Below the pieces are notes generated by a model that saw nothing but the letters and a program-made list of their open reading frames with translations, ran no database searches and was not told where the DNA came from. Shown here one piece after another: positions 13,302-23,961 of a stretch of DNA of 64,000 nt (position 1 is the first letter of the stretch; every line of letters starts with the position of its first letter). The translations under genes were made by a program, and so were the position numbers. The stretch is from NCBI GenBank assembly GCA_001770415.1, contig MEQX01000004.1:57305-121304 (forward strand). The letters run 5' to 3'. The stretch is from Betaproteobacteria bacterium RIFCSPLOWO2_02_FULL_63_19. Its GTDB lineage: Bacteria > Pseudomonadota > Gammaproteobacteria > Burkholderiales > SG8-39.

Positions 13302-14105
13302 TCAGCTCAGGCCCAGCACGTCCTGCATGTCGAACAGGCCCGAATTCTTGTCCTTGAGGAAACGGCACGCGCGCAGTGCGCCGAGCGCATAGGTCATCCG
13401 ACTTCCTGAGCGTACAGTTAGTTCCACGCGCTCACCGACCCCCGCGAACATGACGGTATGCTCGCCGACGATGTCGCCCCCGCGTACCGCGTGGAACGCG
13501 ATAGCCTTCGCATCGCGCTCTCCAGTCATGCCCTCACGAGCGTAAATCGCATTCGTCTGCAGGTTACGCCCGAGAGCTGACGCGACGATTTCGCCGATCT
13601 TCAGCGCCGTACCCGACGGCGCGTCCGCCTTGTGCCGGTGATGCGCTTCTATTATCTCCACATCGTACGCATCGCCCAGCATGCCGGCGGCGAGTTCCGC
13701 GAGCTTGAAAACTGCATTCACACCGATCGCCATGTTCGGGGCGAACACAATGCCGATGCGCGCGGCGGCCTGCGCAATGCGCTGCTTTTGCTCGGCCGAG
13801 AAACCGGTGGTTCCTATCACCATTCTTGTTCCGCTCTCCACGCATTTGTCCAGGTGCGCGAGCGTACCTTCCGGGCGGGTAAAGTCGATTAGGCATTCGG
13901 CGCCAGCGAGCACGCCGAGATCGGCGGTAACGGAAACTCCGCATGGCGAACCAACGGCTTCCCCCGCGTCCTTGCCCAGGAATCGATTGTCCGCCACCTC
14001 CAGCGCGGCGGCGAGCGTGAAATCGTCTTTTCCCGCAGGCCCCAGCAACGCTTCAATCAGCGTCCGCCCCATGCGCCCCGTGGCGCCCGCAACTGCAATC
14101 TTCAC
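13302..14105 (-). CDS. dapB: 4-hydroxy-tetrahydrodipicolinate reductase
   Basis: [52 protein letters not shown]; likely GTG start at 14105, track ORF over-extended. Confidence 0.97.
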   Translation of the reverse strand: MKIAVAGATGRMGRTLIEALLGPAGKDDFTLAAALEVADNRFLGKDAGEAVGSPCGVSVTADLGVLAGAECLIDFTRPEGTLAHLDKCVESGTRMVIGTTGFSAEQKQRIAQAAARIGIVFAPNMAIGVNAVFKLAELAAGMLGDAYDVEIIEAHHRHKADAPSGTALKIGEIVASALGRNLQTNAIYAREGMTGERDAKAIAFHAVRGGDIVGEHTVMFAGVGERVELTVRSGSRMTYALGALRACRFLKDKNSGLFDMQDVLGLS

Positions 14106-14115
14106 GGCGTGACTC

Positions 14116-14511
14116 TCATTGGCTGCTCCCACCCTGGTCCGACTCGGCGCGCGTCCCAGTCGCCGTCGGCGAACTTGCGTTCGATCCCGCCGCGACCACA
14201 TCGCCCTCGATCCGGGTCAGCCTATCCTGCTCGAAATACACCGAGATTCGCCGCCGCTCGGTGTCGCGGCTATCGGCACGCCGCCGTACGAATACATAGT
14301 CCCAGCGATCGCCGTGAAATACGTCGACCACCAGAGGCGTGCCCATGGCGAAGCGAACCTGATCCTTCGTCATGCCGGACTTCAACTGCGCCACCATTTC
14401 CTGCGAAATGAAATTGCCCTGCTGGATCTCGATTCGGTGCGGCGACAGATTCGGGAGGTGGCCGCAGGCAACCGCGGTGAATCCGAGAACAAATACGAGA
14501 ATTCGTTTCAT
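14116..14511 (-). CDS. bamE: Outer membrane assembly lipoprotein BamE
   Basis: [64 protein letters not shown]; divergent from fur. Confidence 0.93.
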   Translation of the reverse strand: MKRILVFVLGFTAVACGHLPNLSPHRIEIQQGNFISQEMVAQLKSGMTKDQVRFAMGTPLVVDVFHGDRWDYVFVRRRADSRDTERRRISVYFEQDRLTRIEGDVVAAGSNASSPTATGTRAESDQGGSSQ

Positions 14512-14648
14512 GAACACGTGCTTCTTGCGTACGTAAAAACGATATATGATACCGGAGAGCGCCCCTGCGGTTGCCCGGAATCGGACACCGATCGGGTGGC
14601 GAGTGCAATCCGTTCCTGCCATGGATACCCCACGCGCGACGAGACTAC

Positions 14649-15071
14649 GTGACTGATCTCAAGACCATCGGACTCAAGGCGACGACCCCACGTCTTCGCG
14701 TGTTGAGACTGTTTGAAACGGCGGCGGTACGGCACATGTCGGCAGAGGATGTCTATCGCATCCTGATGAACGAAGGAATGGATATCGGGCTCGCGACCGT
14801 CTACCGTGTACTTACCCAGTTTGAACAGGCTGGCATACTGACGCGCCACCATTTCGAATCGGGCAAGGCCGTGTTCGAACTAAACGAGGGAACCCATCAC
14901 GATCATCTCGTGTGTCAACAGTGCGGCCGTGTCGAGGAATTTTTCGACGCGGAAATCGAGAAACGGCAGGCCAGGGTCGCGATGGAGCGTGGATTCACCG
15001 TCCGGGAACACTCGCTGTACCTCTACGCCGATTGCTCGAAGTCCAATTGCCCGCACAAGCCGCAAGGCTGA
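14649..15071 (+). CDS. fur: Ferric uptake regulator Fur
   Basis: [65 protein letters not shown]; probable GTG start. Confidence 0.95.
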   Translation: MTDLKTIGLKATTPRLRVLRLFETAAVRHMSAEDVYRILMNEGMDIGLATVYRVLTQFEQAGILTRHHFESGKAVFELNEGTHHDHLVCQQCGRVEEFFDAEIEKRQARVAMERGFTVREHSLYLYADCSKSNCPHKPQG

Positions 15072-15194
15072 CGGCCAAATCGGCGCGCGTTCGCCGCCAA
15101 CCCAATGCAGTCGCCCCCGGATTGACCACGGCTCATTGCGCCAGGGCAACGCCATGGGCCAGGCCGGGGGCGATACCGGTATATTCGCCGACGC

Positions 15195-15434
15195 TCAGGC
15201 CTGGTACTTGAATGACAGCAGCATTCTCGTTCGGTACGCGACCACCTTGCCGTTTTCGATCGCCATGTCCTGCTTCACGACCTCAGCGATGCGGAGGTCG
15301 CGCAGCGTCTTGGAAGCGGCCTGGACGGCACGTTTGCCAGCCTCTTCCCACGAGGTCGGGCTTGTGCCAACCACTTCGACGATCTTGTACACGCTGTCGG
15401 CACCTGCGGATTTCTTTGCCATGTTTGCCTCCAT
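15195..15434 (-). CDS. Dodecin family flavin-binding protein
   Basis: VYKIVEVVGTSPTSWEEAGKRAVQAASKTLRDLRIAEVVKQDMAIENGKVVAYRTRMLLSFKY. Confidence 0.93.
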   Translation of the reverse strand: MEANMAKKSAGADSVYKIVEVVGTSPTSWEEAGKRAVQAASKTLRDLRIAEVVKQDMAIENGKVVAYRTRMLLSFKYQA

Positions 15435-15552
15435 TTGCGATCATCCCTCCACACTGGCGGGATCGTTGCCATAATACGCTTTTCGGCTCGAGGCCAGTCC
15501 CAGTAACCTGAAACGCGATGCCGCGCCTAATCCATTCGAAGCGGACCCGACT

Positions 15553-16005
15553 ATGGACCTGATACTGTGGCGCCACGCCGAAGCCGAGGAAGGCACTCCC
15601 GATTCCGCACGCGAACTCACCAAACGCGGGCACAAGCAGGCGAGGCAGATTGCGGCGTGGCTGAAGGAACGCCTCCCTGCAAACCGCGCCATTCTAGTCG
15701 GCCCTTCAAAGCGCACCCGGCAAACCGCCGACGCGCTAGACCTGCCTTACGAGTCGACGAAAAACGTGGGCACGGGCGCCACCCCGGATGACGTCCTGAG
15801 CGCAGCAGGTTGGCCAACGCGCGATGGCGCGATATTGGTCGTTGGACATCAGCCCACGCTTGGCGACGTTGCGGCTCGGATTCTATGTGTGCATGGAGAT
15901 GCCGGTCTTGCGATCAAGAAAGGCGCGCTGTGGTGGTTTTCGTGCCGCCCGCGCCACGGCGGCGACGTAGTACTGCGTGCGGTGATCGGCCCCGACCTCG
16001 TTTAG
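15553..16005 (+). CDS. sixA: Phosphohistidine phosphatase SixA
   Basis: MDLILWRHAEAEEG RHG motif; ELTKRGHKQARQIAAWL; VVGHQPTLGD. Confidence 0.9.
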   Translation: MDLILWRHAEAEEGTPDSARELTKRGHKQARQIAAWLKERLPANRAILVGPSKRTRQTADALDLPYESTKNVGTGATPDDVLSAAGWPTRDGAILVVGHQPTLGDVAARILCVHGDAGLAIKKGALWWFSCRPRHGGDVVLRAVIGPDLV

Positions 16006-16020
16006 AATCCGGCAGCCCGC

Positions 16021-17532
16021 TCAGAAAGTCCTTGAGTATTCTTCGCCCAGAGCGAGAACGTCGATTCGCATTCCGAGTGAGCGCCACTCGTCGGCCTCCG
16101 CCTCGATTGCGGCTTCGGTAAGCGGGTGCTCTTCGAGCCATCCGCGCTCCACCCCAAGCTGAAAACCGGAATCCGTAGAACGACAGGCAATGCGCGGCAG
16201 CGTGATATCGCTGCGTGCGAGATAAAAAAGTGCTGCCAAGCGAAGCGCAAATATTAGTGACCAATCCGAGCTTCGTGCCGATAGGCCTTCGAGCTTCGTG
16301 AGCTTGCCCCGGTGCGCGAGGACCAGTCGCGCCAACCGTGCCTGTTCATCGCGCGAAAAGCCCGGCATGTCCGCCTGGGACAATATGTATGCAGAGTGTT
16401 TGTGGTAAGCCGCGTGCGCGATCGAAATGCCGATCTCATGCAGCGCGCAGGCCCAGCGCAGTATCAGCGACTCCGCCTCCGGCGGCTCGATTACGATTTC
16501 CGACTGCAGCCTTGAAGCCAGCCCGGATACGCGCTCGGCCTGCGCCGCGTCGACATGATAACGGCGCATGAATTCGGCGACGGTCGCTTCGCGCATGTCA
16601 TGGTGCTGCACTCGCCCCAGTAGGTCATAGAGCACACCCTGGCGCAGCGCGCCTTCCGACACATCGAGCGTGTCGATACCGAACTCCGCAAGTATCGCGG
16701 ACATGATGGCGATTCCCCCGGGCAATGTGGGACCACGATCGTCCCGCAGCCCCGCGAGCCGCAGGTTTTGGACCTCGCCCGCGTCGATGAACGCCGAACG
16801 GAGCCTCTTCAGCCCCGTCGCAGTGATGCCCTGCTTTACCCAGCCGCTCTCGGCCATCATGCCGGCGATCGAGCGCGCCGTTCCAGACGAAGCGATCACG
16901 TTCTTCCACCCCATGCGGCGAAACAGCTTGACGATGCGCTGCAACTCGTTCGCGGCGGCGAGTTCGGCGCGCTTGAATCCCGCCTTGTCAAGCTTGCCCT
17001 CCGGAAAATACTTCAGGCTATAACTGACACAGCCCATCGTGATCGATTCCATCAGTTCCGGTTTCAGGCCGGTGCCAATGATGAACTCGGTTGAGCCGCC
17101 GCCGATGTCCACGACAAGACGTTTGTGAGGCGATGGCGGAAGCGTGTGCGCTACTCCGAGATAGATAAGCCTCGCCTCTTCGCGCCCGAAAATCACTTCG
17201 ATCGGGAATCCCAGTATCGTTCTTGCCTCGGCGAGGAATTCATCGGCGTTCCTGGCCACCCGCAATGTGTTGGTGCCCACCGCACGTACCGCGCCCCGTG
17301 GGAAACCCTGAAGGCGCTCGGCAAAACGGCTCAGTGCCTCCAGTGCGCGCAATTGAGTCGCGCGGTCAAGGCGCCGATCGCGCGTCAGCCCTCCACCTAG
17401 ACGGACAGCATCTCTAATAGAATCAAGCAGATAGATCTGCTCGCCCACGACTCGCCCTATCTGGAGATGAAAACTGTTCGATCCCAGATCGACCGCCGCG
17501 AGGGTCTCGTGCTTCAAAGGCTCCTGCTTCAT
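16021..17532 (-). CDS. ppx: Exopolyphosphatase (Ppx/GppA)
   Basis: AAVDLGSNSFHLQIGRVVG, VVDIGGGSTEFIIG; start likely ATG 17532. Confidence 0.95.
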   Translation of the reverse strand: MKQEPLKHETLAAVDLGSNSFHLQIGRVVGEQIYLLDSIRDAVRLGGGLTRDRRLDRATQLRALEALSRFAERLQGFPRGAVRAVGTNTLRVARNADEFLAEARTILGFPIEVIFGREEARLIYLGVAHTLPPSPHKRLVVDIGGGSTEFIIGTGLKPELMESITMGCVSYSLKYFPEGKLDKAGFKRAELAAANELQRIVKLFRRMGWKNVIASSGTARSIAGMMAESGWVKQGITATGLKRLRSAFIDAGEVQNLRLAGLRDDRGPTLPGGIAIMSAILAEFGIDTLDVSEGALRQGVLYDLLGRVQHHDMREATVAEFMRRYHVDAAQAERVSGLASRLQSEIVIEPPEAESLILRWACALHEIGISIAHAAYHKHSAYILSQADMPGFSRDEQARLARLVLAHRGKLTKLEGLSARSSDWSLIFALRLAALFYLARSDITLPRIACRSTDSGFQLGVERGWLEEHPLTEAAIEAEADEWRSLGMRIDVLALGEEYSRTF

Positions 17533-17793
17533 GGTCTGCGGCGCCGGTTGGACACCGGCGCGATTGCCCGCCCTAACGCAAAACGGCCCCGAACATAGCA
17601 CCACCACCCGAGCGGCGCAACGCACCCGCCGGCTTCGCGTGGGCCTTCGTGCGCACCACGGACAAATGGACTAAAATGGTTAGCATTCAGACAGATATCG
17701 ACGTGGGTCAAGCGTAGTCCTCGATGCGCCCGTTCCATTCCCGGATTACTGGCAGGCGGGTTGCTCGCTGGTAGCAGGGTCAGCCCCAAGAAA

Positions 17794-19881
17794 ATGCTCC
17801 AAGAACCCGTATCACTGCTGAAGCAAACCGAACCGCTTTTCCTGAACCGCGAATTGAGCCTGTTGGCGTTCAATCGCCGGGTATTCGCGCAGGCGGAGGA
17901 CCGGCGCACACCCATGCTCGAACGGCTGCGCTTCCTGTGCATTGTGTCGTCCAACATGGACGAATTCTTCGAAATCCGCGTCGCCGAACTGAAGGAACGC
18001 ATCAAGCTCGGCGGCGACATGGACCACCGCGGTGAGGGAGCCGCCACGGATACTTTCCAGATCGTGAGCGAACGCGCTCACATCATGGTCAGCGAGCAGT
18101 ATCGTCTGCTGAACGAGGAAATTCTCCCCGGTCTGGAAGAGGAAGGCGTTCGTTTTCTGAACGAGTCGGACTGGACATCCGAACAGCGCCGTTGGCTGCA
18201 CGATTATTTCGTGCGCGAAATGATGCCGCTCATGACGCCGATCGGACTTGATCCCGCGCATCCGTTTCCGCGCGTGCTCAACAAGAGCCTGAATCTGGCC
18301 GTACAGCTCGAAGGTCGGGACGCGTTTGGGCGCAGTTCCGGCCGCGCCATCGTGCAGGCGCCGCGGCTGCTGCCGCGCGTGATGCAGATTCCGCCGCAGC
18401 TTACGGGGGGAGTAAGGCACCAGTTCGTTCAACTCAGCTCGGTTCTGACGGCGTTCGCGAGCGCGCTGTTTCAGGGGATGGTCGTCAATGGCGCATATCA
18501 ATTCCGGCTGACGCGCAACAGCGATTTGTTCGTCGACGAGGAGGAAATTCAGAACCTGCGCATTGCTCTTGCGGGTGAGCTGCCCCAACGTCACTTGGGA
18601 GATTCGGTAAGGCTGGAGGTGTCCGAGTCCTGTCCGGCGGAGATGGCCGAGTTCCTGCTGCAGCAGTTCGAACTCACCGAACAGGATCTGTACCGCGCCG
18701 ATGGCCCGGTCAACCTGGTGCGATTGATGAGCGTAGCGGACATCGTTGACCTGCCGGCACTCAAGTTCAAGCCGTTCCTCCCGGGCGTTCCCAAGACTCT
18801 GGGCAAACACGGCGACATCTTCCGCTCGGTGCTCAAGGCCGACATCCTTCTGCACCACCCGTTCCAGTCCTTCAATCCGGTCATCGAAATGCTGGAGCAG
18901 GCCGCCGAGGATCCGAACGTGCTGGCCATCAAGCAGACGGTATACCGCACCGGAACCGACTCGGTGATCATGAAGTACCTGATCGACGCCGCCCAGCGGG
19001 GCAAGGAAGTCACGGTAGTGGTGGAACTGCTGGCGCGCTTTGATGAAGAGGCCAATCTCAATTACGCGGCCAAACTCGAGGAGGTGGGAGCGCACGTAAT
19101 CTATGGCGTAGTGGGCTACAAGACTCACGCCAAGATGCTGCTGGTCGTGCGTCGCGAAAACGGGGAACTGCGCCGCTACGCACACCTGTCGACCGGGAAT
19201 TACCATCCGCGCACGGCAAAGCAGTACACCGATTTCGGCCTCATGACGGCGAACGAGGAGATCTGTGCCGATGTCGATGCCGTGTTCAAGCAACTGACCG
19301 GACTCGGACGCGCCAGAAGCCTCAATCACCTGTGGGTATCACCGTTCACACTGCACGAGCGCATTATGGCGGCGATCAAACGCGAAATCCGGCACGCCAA
19401 AGCTGGCAAACCCGCCCACGTGATCGCGAAGATGAACTCGCTGCTGGAGCGCAAGGTGATCGAGGCGCTGTATGCGGCATCGCAAGCCGGCGTGAAAGTG
19501 GACCTGCTGGTACGCGGCGTATGCGCGCTGCGGCCGGGCATTCCCGGGCTCTCCGAGAACATCCGAGTACGCTCGATTATCGGCCGGTTTCTGGAGCACT
19601 CGCGCATCTTCTATTTCCTGAACGAGGGCGCCGAAGACGTGTATCTGTCGAGCGCCGACTGGATGGAGCGCAATTTCTTCCGCCGCATCGAGCTGTGCTT
19701 CCCACTGCTCGATGCGCGTCTCAAGCAGCGCGTGATCAAGGAAGGGCTGAAAGTCTACCTGGCCGACAATAACCAGGCCTGGGAAATGGATTCCAGCGGA
19801 AACTATCACCGCAGGCGCTCCTATGGCCGTGTACCGCGTTCGGCTCAGGAACAGCTGATCGCGCAGCTTACTGCGCGCTAG
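17794..19881 (+). CDS. ppk1: Polyphosphate kinase 1
   Basis: FLNRELSLLAFNRRVFAQAED, SNMDEFFEIRVAELKE, HLSTGNYHPRTAKQYTDFGLMT, RNFFRRIELCFPLLD. Confidence 0.98.
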   Translation: MLQEPVSLLKQTEPLFLNRELSLLAFNRRVFAQAEDRRTPMLERLRFLCIVSSNMDEFFEIRVAELKERIKLGGDMDHRGEGAATDTFQIVSERAHIMVSEQYRLLNEEILPGLEEEGVRFLNESDWTSEQRRWLHDYFVREMMPLMTPIGLDPAHPFPRVLNKSLNLAVQLEGRDAFGRSSGRAIVQAPRLLPRVMQIPPQLTGGVRHQFVQLSSVLTAFASALFQGMVVNGAYQFRLTRNSDLFVDEEEIQNLRIALAGELPQRHLGDSVRLEVSESCPAEMAEFLLQQFELTEQDLYRADGPVNLVRLMSVADIVDLPALKFKPFLPGVPKTLGKHGDIFRSVLKADILLHHPFQSFNPVIEMLEQAAEDPNVLAIKQTVYRTGTDSVIMKYLIDAAQRGKEVTVVVELLARFDEEANLNYAAKLEEVGAHVIYGVVGYKTHAKMLLVVRRENGELRRYAHLSTGNYHPRTAKQYTDFGLMTANEEICADVDAVFKQLTGLGRARSLNHLWVSPFTLHERIMAAIKREIRHAKAGKPAHVIAKMNSLLERKVIEALYAASQAGVKVDLLVRGVCALRPGIPGLSENIRVRSIIGRFLEHSRIFYFLNEGAEDVYLSSADWMERNFFRRIELCFPLLDARLKQRVIKEGLKVYLADNNQAWEMDSSGNYHRRRSYGRVPRSAQEQLIAQLTAR

Positions 19882-21097
19882 GGAGCACCTGAAACTCCAT
19901 CGGATAGGTGTGCAGTCGTCGGGCACCTGAATTGGTGATCAGTACCGTTTCCGCGAAGACGCAGCCGGTCTCCCCCTTGCGCCATTTCGGATCGAACAGG
20001 TCGATATTGAATGCGAACACCATGTTTGCACGAAACTCGTCGCCCATCGCCGCGATCGCGCCCTCATCAGCGCGAATTGCGTGGTGCCGATAGCGCGGAT
20101 ATTCCAGAGACCCCAAACCGTGGCCGTGAATTCCGGCCTCGCAGATACCCAGACCGCGCGATTCGATAGTCGCCTTGACGGCGTCCATGGCCGTTGACAT
20201 CTTCTGTCCAGGGCCGAACATGCGCATTCCGCTCTCGTAGGCCGCCAAGCAGCCGTCATAGATTTCCAGATATTTCTCCTCTGGCTCGCCAATGCAAAAG
20301 CTGCGCTCGACATGCGTGAAATAGCCGCCGTATTTCGGGTGAATCTCGCAGATGATCATGTCGCCGGACGCGACCCGCCGCTGCGTCGGCACCCTGAACG
20401 GGTGTGGCCGCGGCGAGCGATCACAGGTCCATAGGAACAACGTAGGTTCCTCTCCGCCGTTGGCGAGCATCACCTCCATCATGGCTGCGTAGATTTCGCA
20501 TTCCTTTACCCCGGGTCTCGCCTCGTCCCTGCATGTCGCCAGCATCAGATCGCCCAGCCGCGCCGCCTGACCGAGCATACCGATTTCTTCGTCGCTCTTG
20601 ACGGCGCGCGCCTTTTCCAGCATGTCGCCGACGTTGACAAGTTCGGCCCTCGGAAGCAATTGCTGCAGCCGAACATACATGCTGTGCGGAACCCAGCCGT
20701 CGGGATCGAGAGGACCGGCCAGGCCATCCATTCCGATTCTCCCCGCATCGAGACCGAGTTCCTTCAAGCGGCCGGCAACCGTTTCGGCGAGCGAGCCCCT
20801 GCGCGAACGTACGTCGGGGACCCAGTCCTGCGCGCTGCGCCAGTAATCGACGAACACCGGCGAGAATACATAGCTCGTCGGTTCACCCTCCAGCGGAAAA
20901 ATCAAAATGTTGAATTCCGCATTGCCGCCGATCGGGCTCAAGTAGCGCGCGTTTGCGACGCAAAAATCCCAGTGCAACGGCATCCCGGTCAGCACCAGGC
21001 AATCGAGCCCATTCGCGCGCATCGTCTGCCGCGTCTCTCCCCAACGGCGATCCCGTTCACGCAGTGACAATCTCGGCAGTTCCATCCTGTTGCTCAC
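19868..21097 (-). CDS. M24-family Xaa-Pro aminopeptidase/creatinase-like hydrolase
   Basis: 409 aa pita-bread fold features: KSDEEIGMLGQAARLGDLML, HGHGLG, GDMIICEIHPKYGGYFTH. Confidence 0.85.
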   Translation of the reverse strand: MSNRMELPRLSLRERDRRWGETRQTMRANGLDCLVLTGMPLHWDFCVANARYLSPIGGNAEFNILIFPLEGEPTSYVFSPVFVDYWRSAQDWVPDVRSRRGSLAETVAGRLKELGLDAGRIGMDGLAGPLDPDGWVPHSMYVRLQQLLPRAELVNVGDMLEKARAVKSDEEIGMLGQAARLGDLMLATCRDEARPGVKECEIYAAMMEVMLANGGEEPTLFLWTCDRSPRPHPFRVPTQRRVASGDMIICEIHPKYGGYFTHVERSFCIGEPEEKYLEIYDGCLAAYESGMRMFGPGQKMSTAMDAVKATIESRGLGICEAGIHGHGLGSLEYPRYRHHAIRADEGAIAAMGDEFRANMVFAFNIDLFDPKWRKGETGCVFAETVLITNSGARRLHTYPMEFQVLPSAQ

Positions 21098-21157
21098 GTC
21101 CTGTCCCCTTCTATTCCTTGCGCTGCCGTCGCCAAGACACCGTTCTCGGATGCGGTT

Positions 21158-22129
21158 TCAATCGTCGAGAAGCTTGAGACGCTCCAGGCTGTGAAGATAA
21201 TCCGCAATGCCCCTATCGAGATCGTACTGCGGTGCATACCCAAGCTCCTGGCGGGCCCGCGAAATGTCGTAGATTCCGGACATCGGATACGGAGAATTGA
21301 AAAAATTCAAGCCGGGCCCGATTTCAATATCCGCGCTCGGAACATGCCGCCGCAGAATGCGCGCAAAGTCATTGAGCGTCGCCCCGACGCCGCTGCCGAT
21401 GTTGAACACGCGATGTTTCAGGTTTTCGGTGACCGTCGCGAGATAGAGCCCCAGCGCCGAATCCTTGTTGTAGATGAAGTCGTCCTGTTGATCGCCGCCT
21501 TGTGCGAGATGGAATGGCAGTCCGCGCGCAGGATGCTCGACGATCTGGCTCGTCACTCCCATCTTGCCGTGCCTCGCCGTCTTTCCCGGACCGTATGTGG
21601 TCGCAAAGCGGAGCACGACAACGTCCACGTTCATGTTCGCCTGATAGTACAGGCCGACCTGCTCTCCCATGAGTTTTGCAGAATCGTAGATACGGATCGG
21701 ATTCTTGGGCATGTCCTCCTGCATGCGCTTGTATGCAGGATGACCGTACTCGCCGAGCACCGCACCGTAAATACCCTTGGCACTGGTGTAAACGACCCGC
21801 TTTACGTCGAACAGGCGAGCGGCTTCAAGTACGTTCACCATGCCCATGACATTGACCTGCACACTGAGCGCAGGATTCGCCTGAGACACTGCGCCGACGA
21901 ACGCGGCCGTATGGACGATATGCGTCACCTTGCGCGTCTTGATCACCTGCAGCAGGCGGGGCATATCAAGCAGGTCACCAAGCTCGATATCCACCTTGTC
22001 CAGAATGTCGGAGACAAGCCGCTCATCGCGGTGGCGCGCAAAGATGACGGGGCGATGTCCTTCGAGAACGAACTTGCGGCTCGTTTCGGCGCCGATAACC
22101 CCCATTCCCCCCGTTATCAGGACCTTCAT
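21158..22129 (-). CDS. NAD-dependent epimerase/dehydratase (extended SDR)
   Basis: MKVLITGGMGVIGAETSRKFV, YxxxK region, RARQELGYAPQYDLDRGIADYL. Confidence 0.92.
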   Translation of the reverse strand: MKVLITGGMGVIGAETSRKFVLEGHRPVIFARHRDERLVSDILDKVDIELGDLLDMPRLLQVIKTRKVTHIVHTAAFVGAVSQANPALSVQVNVMGMVNVLEAARLFDVKRVVYTSAKGIYGAVLGEYGHPAYKRMQEDMPKNPIRIYDSAKLMGEQVGLYYQANMNVDVVVLRFATTYGPGKTARHGKMGVTSQIVEHPARGLPFHLAQGGDQQDDFIYNKDSALGLYLATVTENLKHRVFNIGSGVGATLNDFARILRRHVPSADIEIGPGLNFFNSPYPMSGIYDISRARQELGYAPQYDLDRGIADYLHSLERLKLLDD

Positions 22130-22166
22130 AGGTCAATTCCTCGCTGGCTTCAGGGCCGAGCTTGAC

Positions 22167-22763
22167 TCATCGCGGCGCGGCCGGTTCGCTTGCAGAAACG
22201 CCACGCGAGATCGCGTGCCCTATTCCCAGGGGCTTTGCGTCGACCAGCACGAAGGCCACCCGAGCCCTTTCGCTTCCGCGGTTGACCCAGGCATGGTTGG
22301 TGCCCCGCTGGACCATGACATCGCCGGCCTTCAGTTTCACCGTCGAGTCGTCCATATCCATTTCGATTTCGCCCGAGAGCACGATCACGTAGTCGACGGT
22401 CTCCGTTCGATGCATGACGGCGGAATTTCCCGGCGGGAAATCGATCACCGCGAACCGGGTTCCGTTCGGCGGCGGCGGTGAACCCAGTATGCGTGCTCCC
22501 ATGTCCTCGAACTGATCGCCCACCGATATGTCCGCGGGCATTTCATCAGTGGACCAGATAAGCGTCGAAACCGTGCCGGGCCCGGGATATTTTTCGTTTG
22601 TCGCCGGCCCGTCCAGTATCGCCTTCGCGACCTTGTCCTTCGTATGTCCCGTCACGACCCTGCGAATCGGTGGGTAGTGCGGCTTCTCGGGTGACATTTG
22701 TGATTGCCTCCTCATTGGAATGATACACAAGCTGCAGCGGCAAAATCGGGCTTCTCCCGCCAA
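22167..22763 (-). CDS. Cupin-domain protein (start may be internal)
   Basis: MHRTETVDYVIVLSGEIEMDMDDSTVKLKAGDVMVQRGTNHAWVNRG. Confidence 0.88.
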   Translation of the reverse strand: MAGEARFCRCSLCIIPMRRQSQMSPEKPHYPPIRRVVTGHTKDKVAKAILDGPATNEKYPGPGTVSTLIWSTDEMPADISVGDQFEDMGARILGSPPPPNGTRFAVIDFPPGNSAVMHRTETVDYVIVLSGEIEMDMDDSTVKLKAGDVMVQRGTNHAWVNRGSERARVAFVLVDAKPLGIGHAISRGVSASEPAAPR

Positions 22764-22967
22764 GAGCGTCCGCGCGACGCGCAGATCATAAGCGGCATTC
22801 TAGTCATTCGCGAGCCTCGTGTTGACGATTCCGCAGATGGATCGAACCCTGTATCCGTTTCGTCCGGCACAGCGCAAGCCACCGTGCGAATTGCGCGCTC
22901 ATTTACATGAACATCTCTCGCGTCTGGCATACTTTGATCGTTTGCATTCAAATTCGAGGAAGACGTC

Positions 22968-23948
22968 TTGGACAAGCTGACTTTGACGCTCGCCATAGGA
23001 AACTACGACCATGTCCGCGACGTGATTGACGGGCAGGTTCCAGTGCAGGGGGCGCGCCTTATCGTCCTCAATCTTCCTCCCGAAGAGGTGTTCTTCAGAT
23101 TTACGCTGCATCGCGAATGGGACGTCTCGGAAATGTCGATGGGTACTTATGTCTCTATGCGCTCTCAGGAAGACAAAAGCATTACCGCCTTGCCGGTTTT
23201 CGTGTCGCGCGTGTTTCGGCACTCGATGATTTACGTATCCGAGGGCAGCGGGATCACGAAACCACAACAACTCGAGGGCAAACGCGTCGGTATACCGCAG
23301 TGGACCCAGACAGCGGCAATCTATTCCCGTGGCTATCTCTCCCACGATGCGGGCGTACCACTCGATTCCATCGAGTGGGTGCAAGGCGGCGTTAATCAGG
23401 CCGGCCGCATAGAAAAAATGAAGCTGAAGCTGCCGCACGGCGTCAGATACCGGAACGTTTCGGACCGATCACTTACCGATATGCTGCTCGCAGGCGATCT
23501 CGACGCCGTCCTGTCAGCGCGACCGCCCTATGCCCACGGACAAGGCGTACGGCGCATGTTCGAAAACTATGAGCAGGCTGAAGAAGCGTACTTCAGGAAG
23601 ACAGGTATATTTCCCATCATGCACGTGCTGGCCGTCAAGACCGAACTGCTCGAACGTTATCCGTGGCTGGCGATGAACCTGTACAAGACGTTCGACGAGG
23701 CGAAGCGGCGTTCAATGGAAAGATTGCAGGACATTACCGCCTCGTACGCTCCGCTTCCCTGGTTGAGATCCTATAGCGACCGGATGAAAGCTCTCTTTGG
23801 CCAAGACTTTTGGCCCTACGGCCTGGAGCCGAACCGCAAGACGCTGGAGGCCTTTCTTCTTTTTGCATTCGAGCAAGGCGTGTGCCACCGCAAGGTCGAA
23901 CCCGAAGAGCTGTTTCCGAAGCAGGTATTGAGCACCTACAAAGTCTGA
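22968..23948 (+). CDS. 4,5-dihydroxyphthalate decarboxylase-like / periplasmic-binding-fold protein
   Basis: LTLAIGNYDHVRDVIDGQVPVQGARL, EGKRVGIPQWTQTAAIYSRGYL, RKTGIFPIMHVLAV; resembles the Pht5-like family. Confidence 0.75.
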   Translation: MDKLTLTLAIGNYDHVRDVIDGQVPVQGARLIVLNLPPEEVFFRFTLHREWDVSEMSMGTYVSMRSQEDKSITALPVFVSRVFRHSMIYVSEGSGITKPQQLEGKRVGIPQWTQTAAIYSRGYLSHDAGVPLDSIEWVQGGVNQAGRIEKMKLKLPHGVRYRNVSDRSLTDMLLAGDLDAVLSARPPYAHGQGVRRMFENYEQAEEAYFRKTGIFPIMHVLAVKTELLERYPWLAMNLYKTFDEAKRRSMERLQDITASYAPLPWLRSYSDRMKALFGQDFWPYGLEPNRKTLEAFLLFAFEQGVCHRKVEPEELFPKQVLSTYKV

Positions 23949-23961
23949 ATCGACCGGAGCT

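Noticed and set aside
17812-19329. 505-aa minus-strand ORF
   Set aside because: Fully antisense to ppk1; composition reflects the complement of a high-GC coding frame with no recognisable domain
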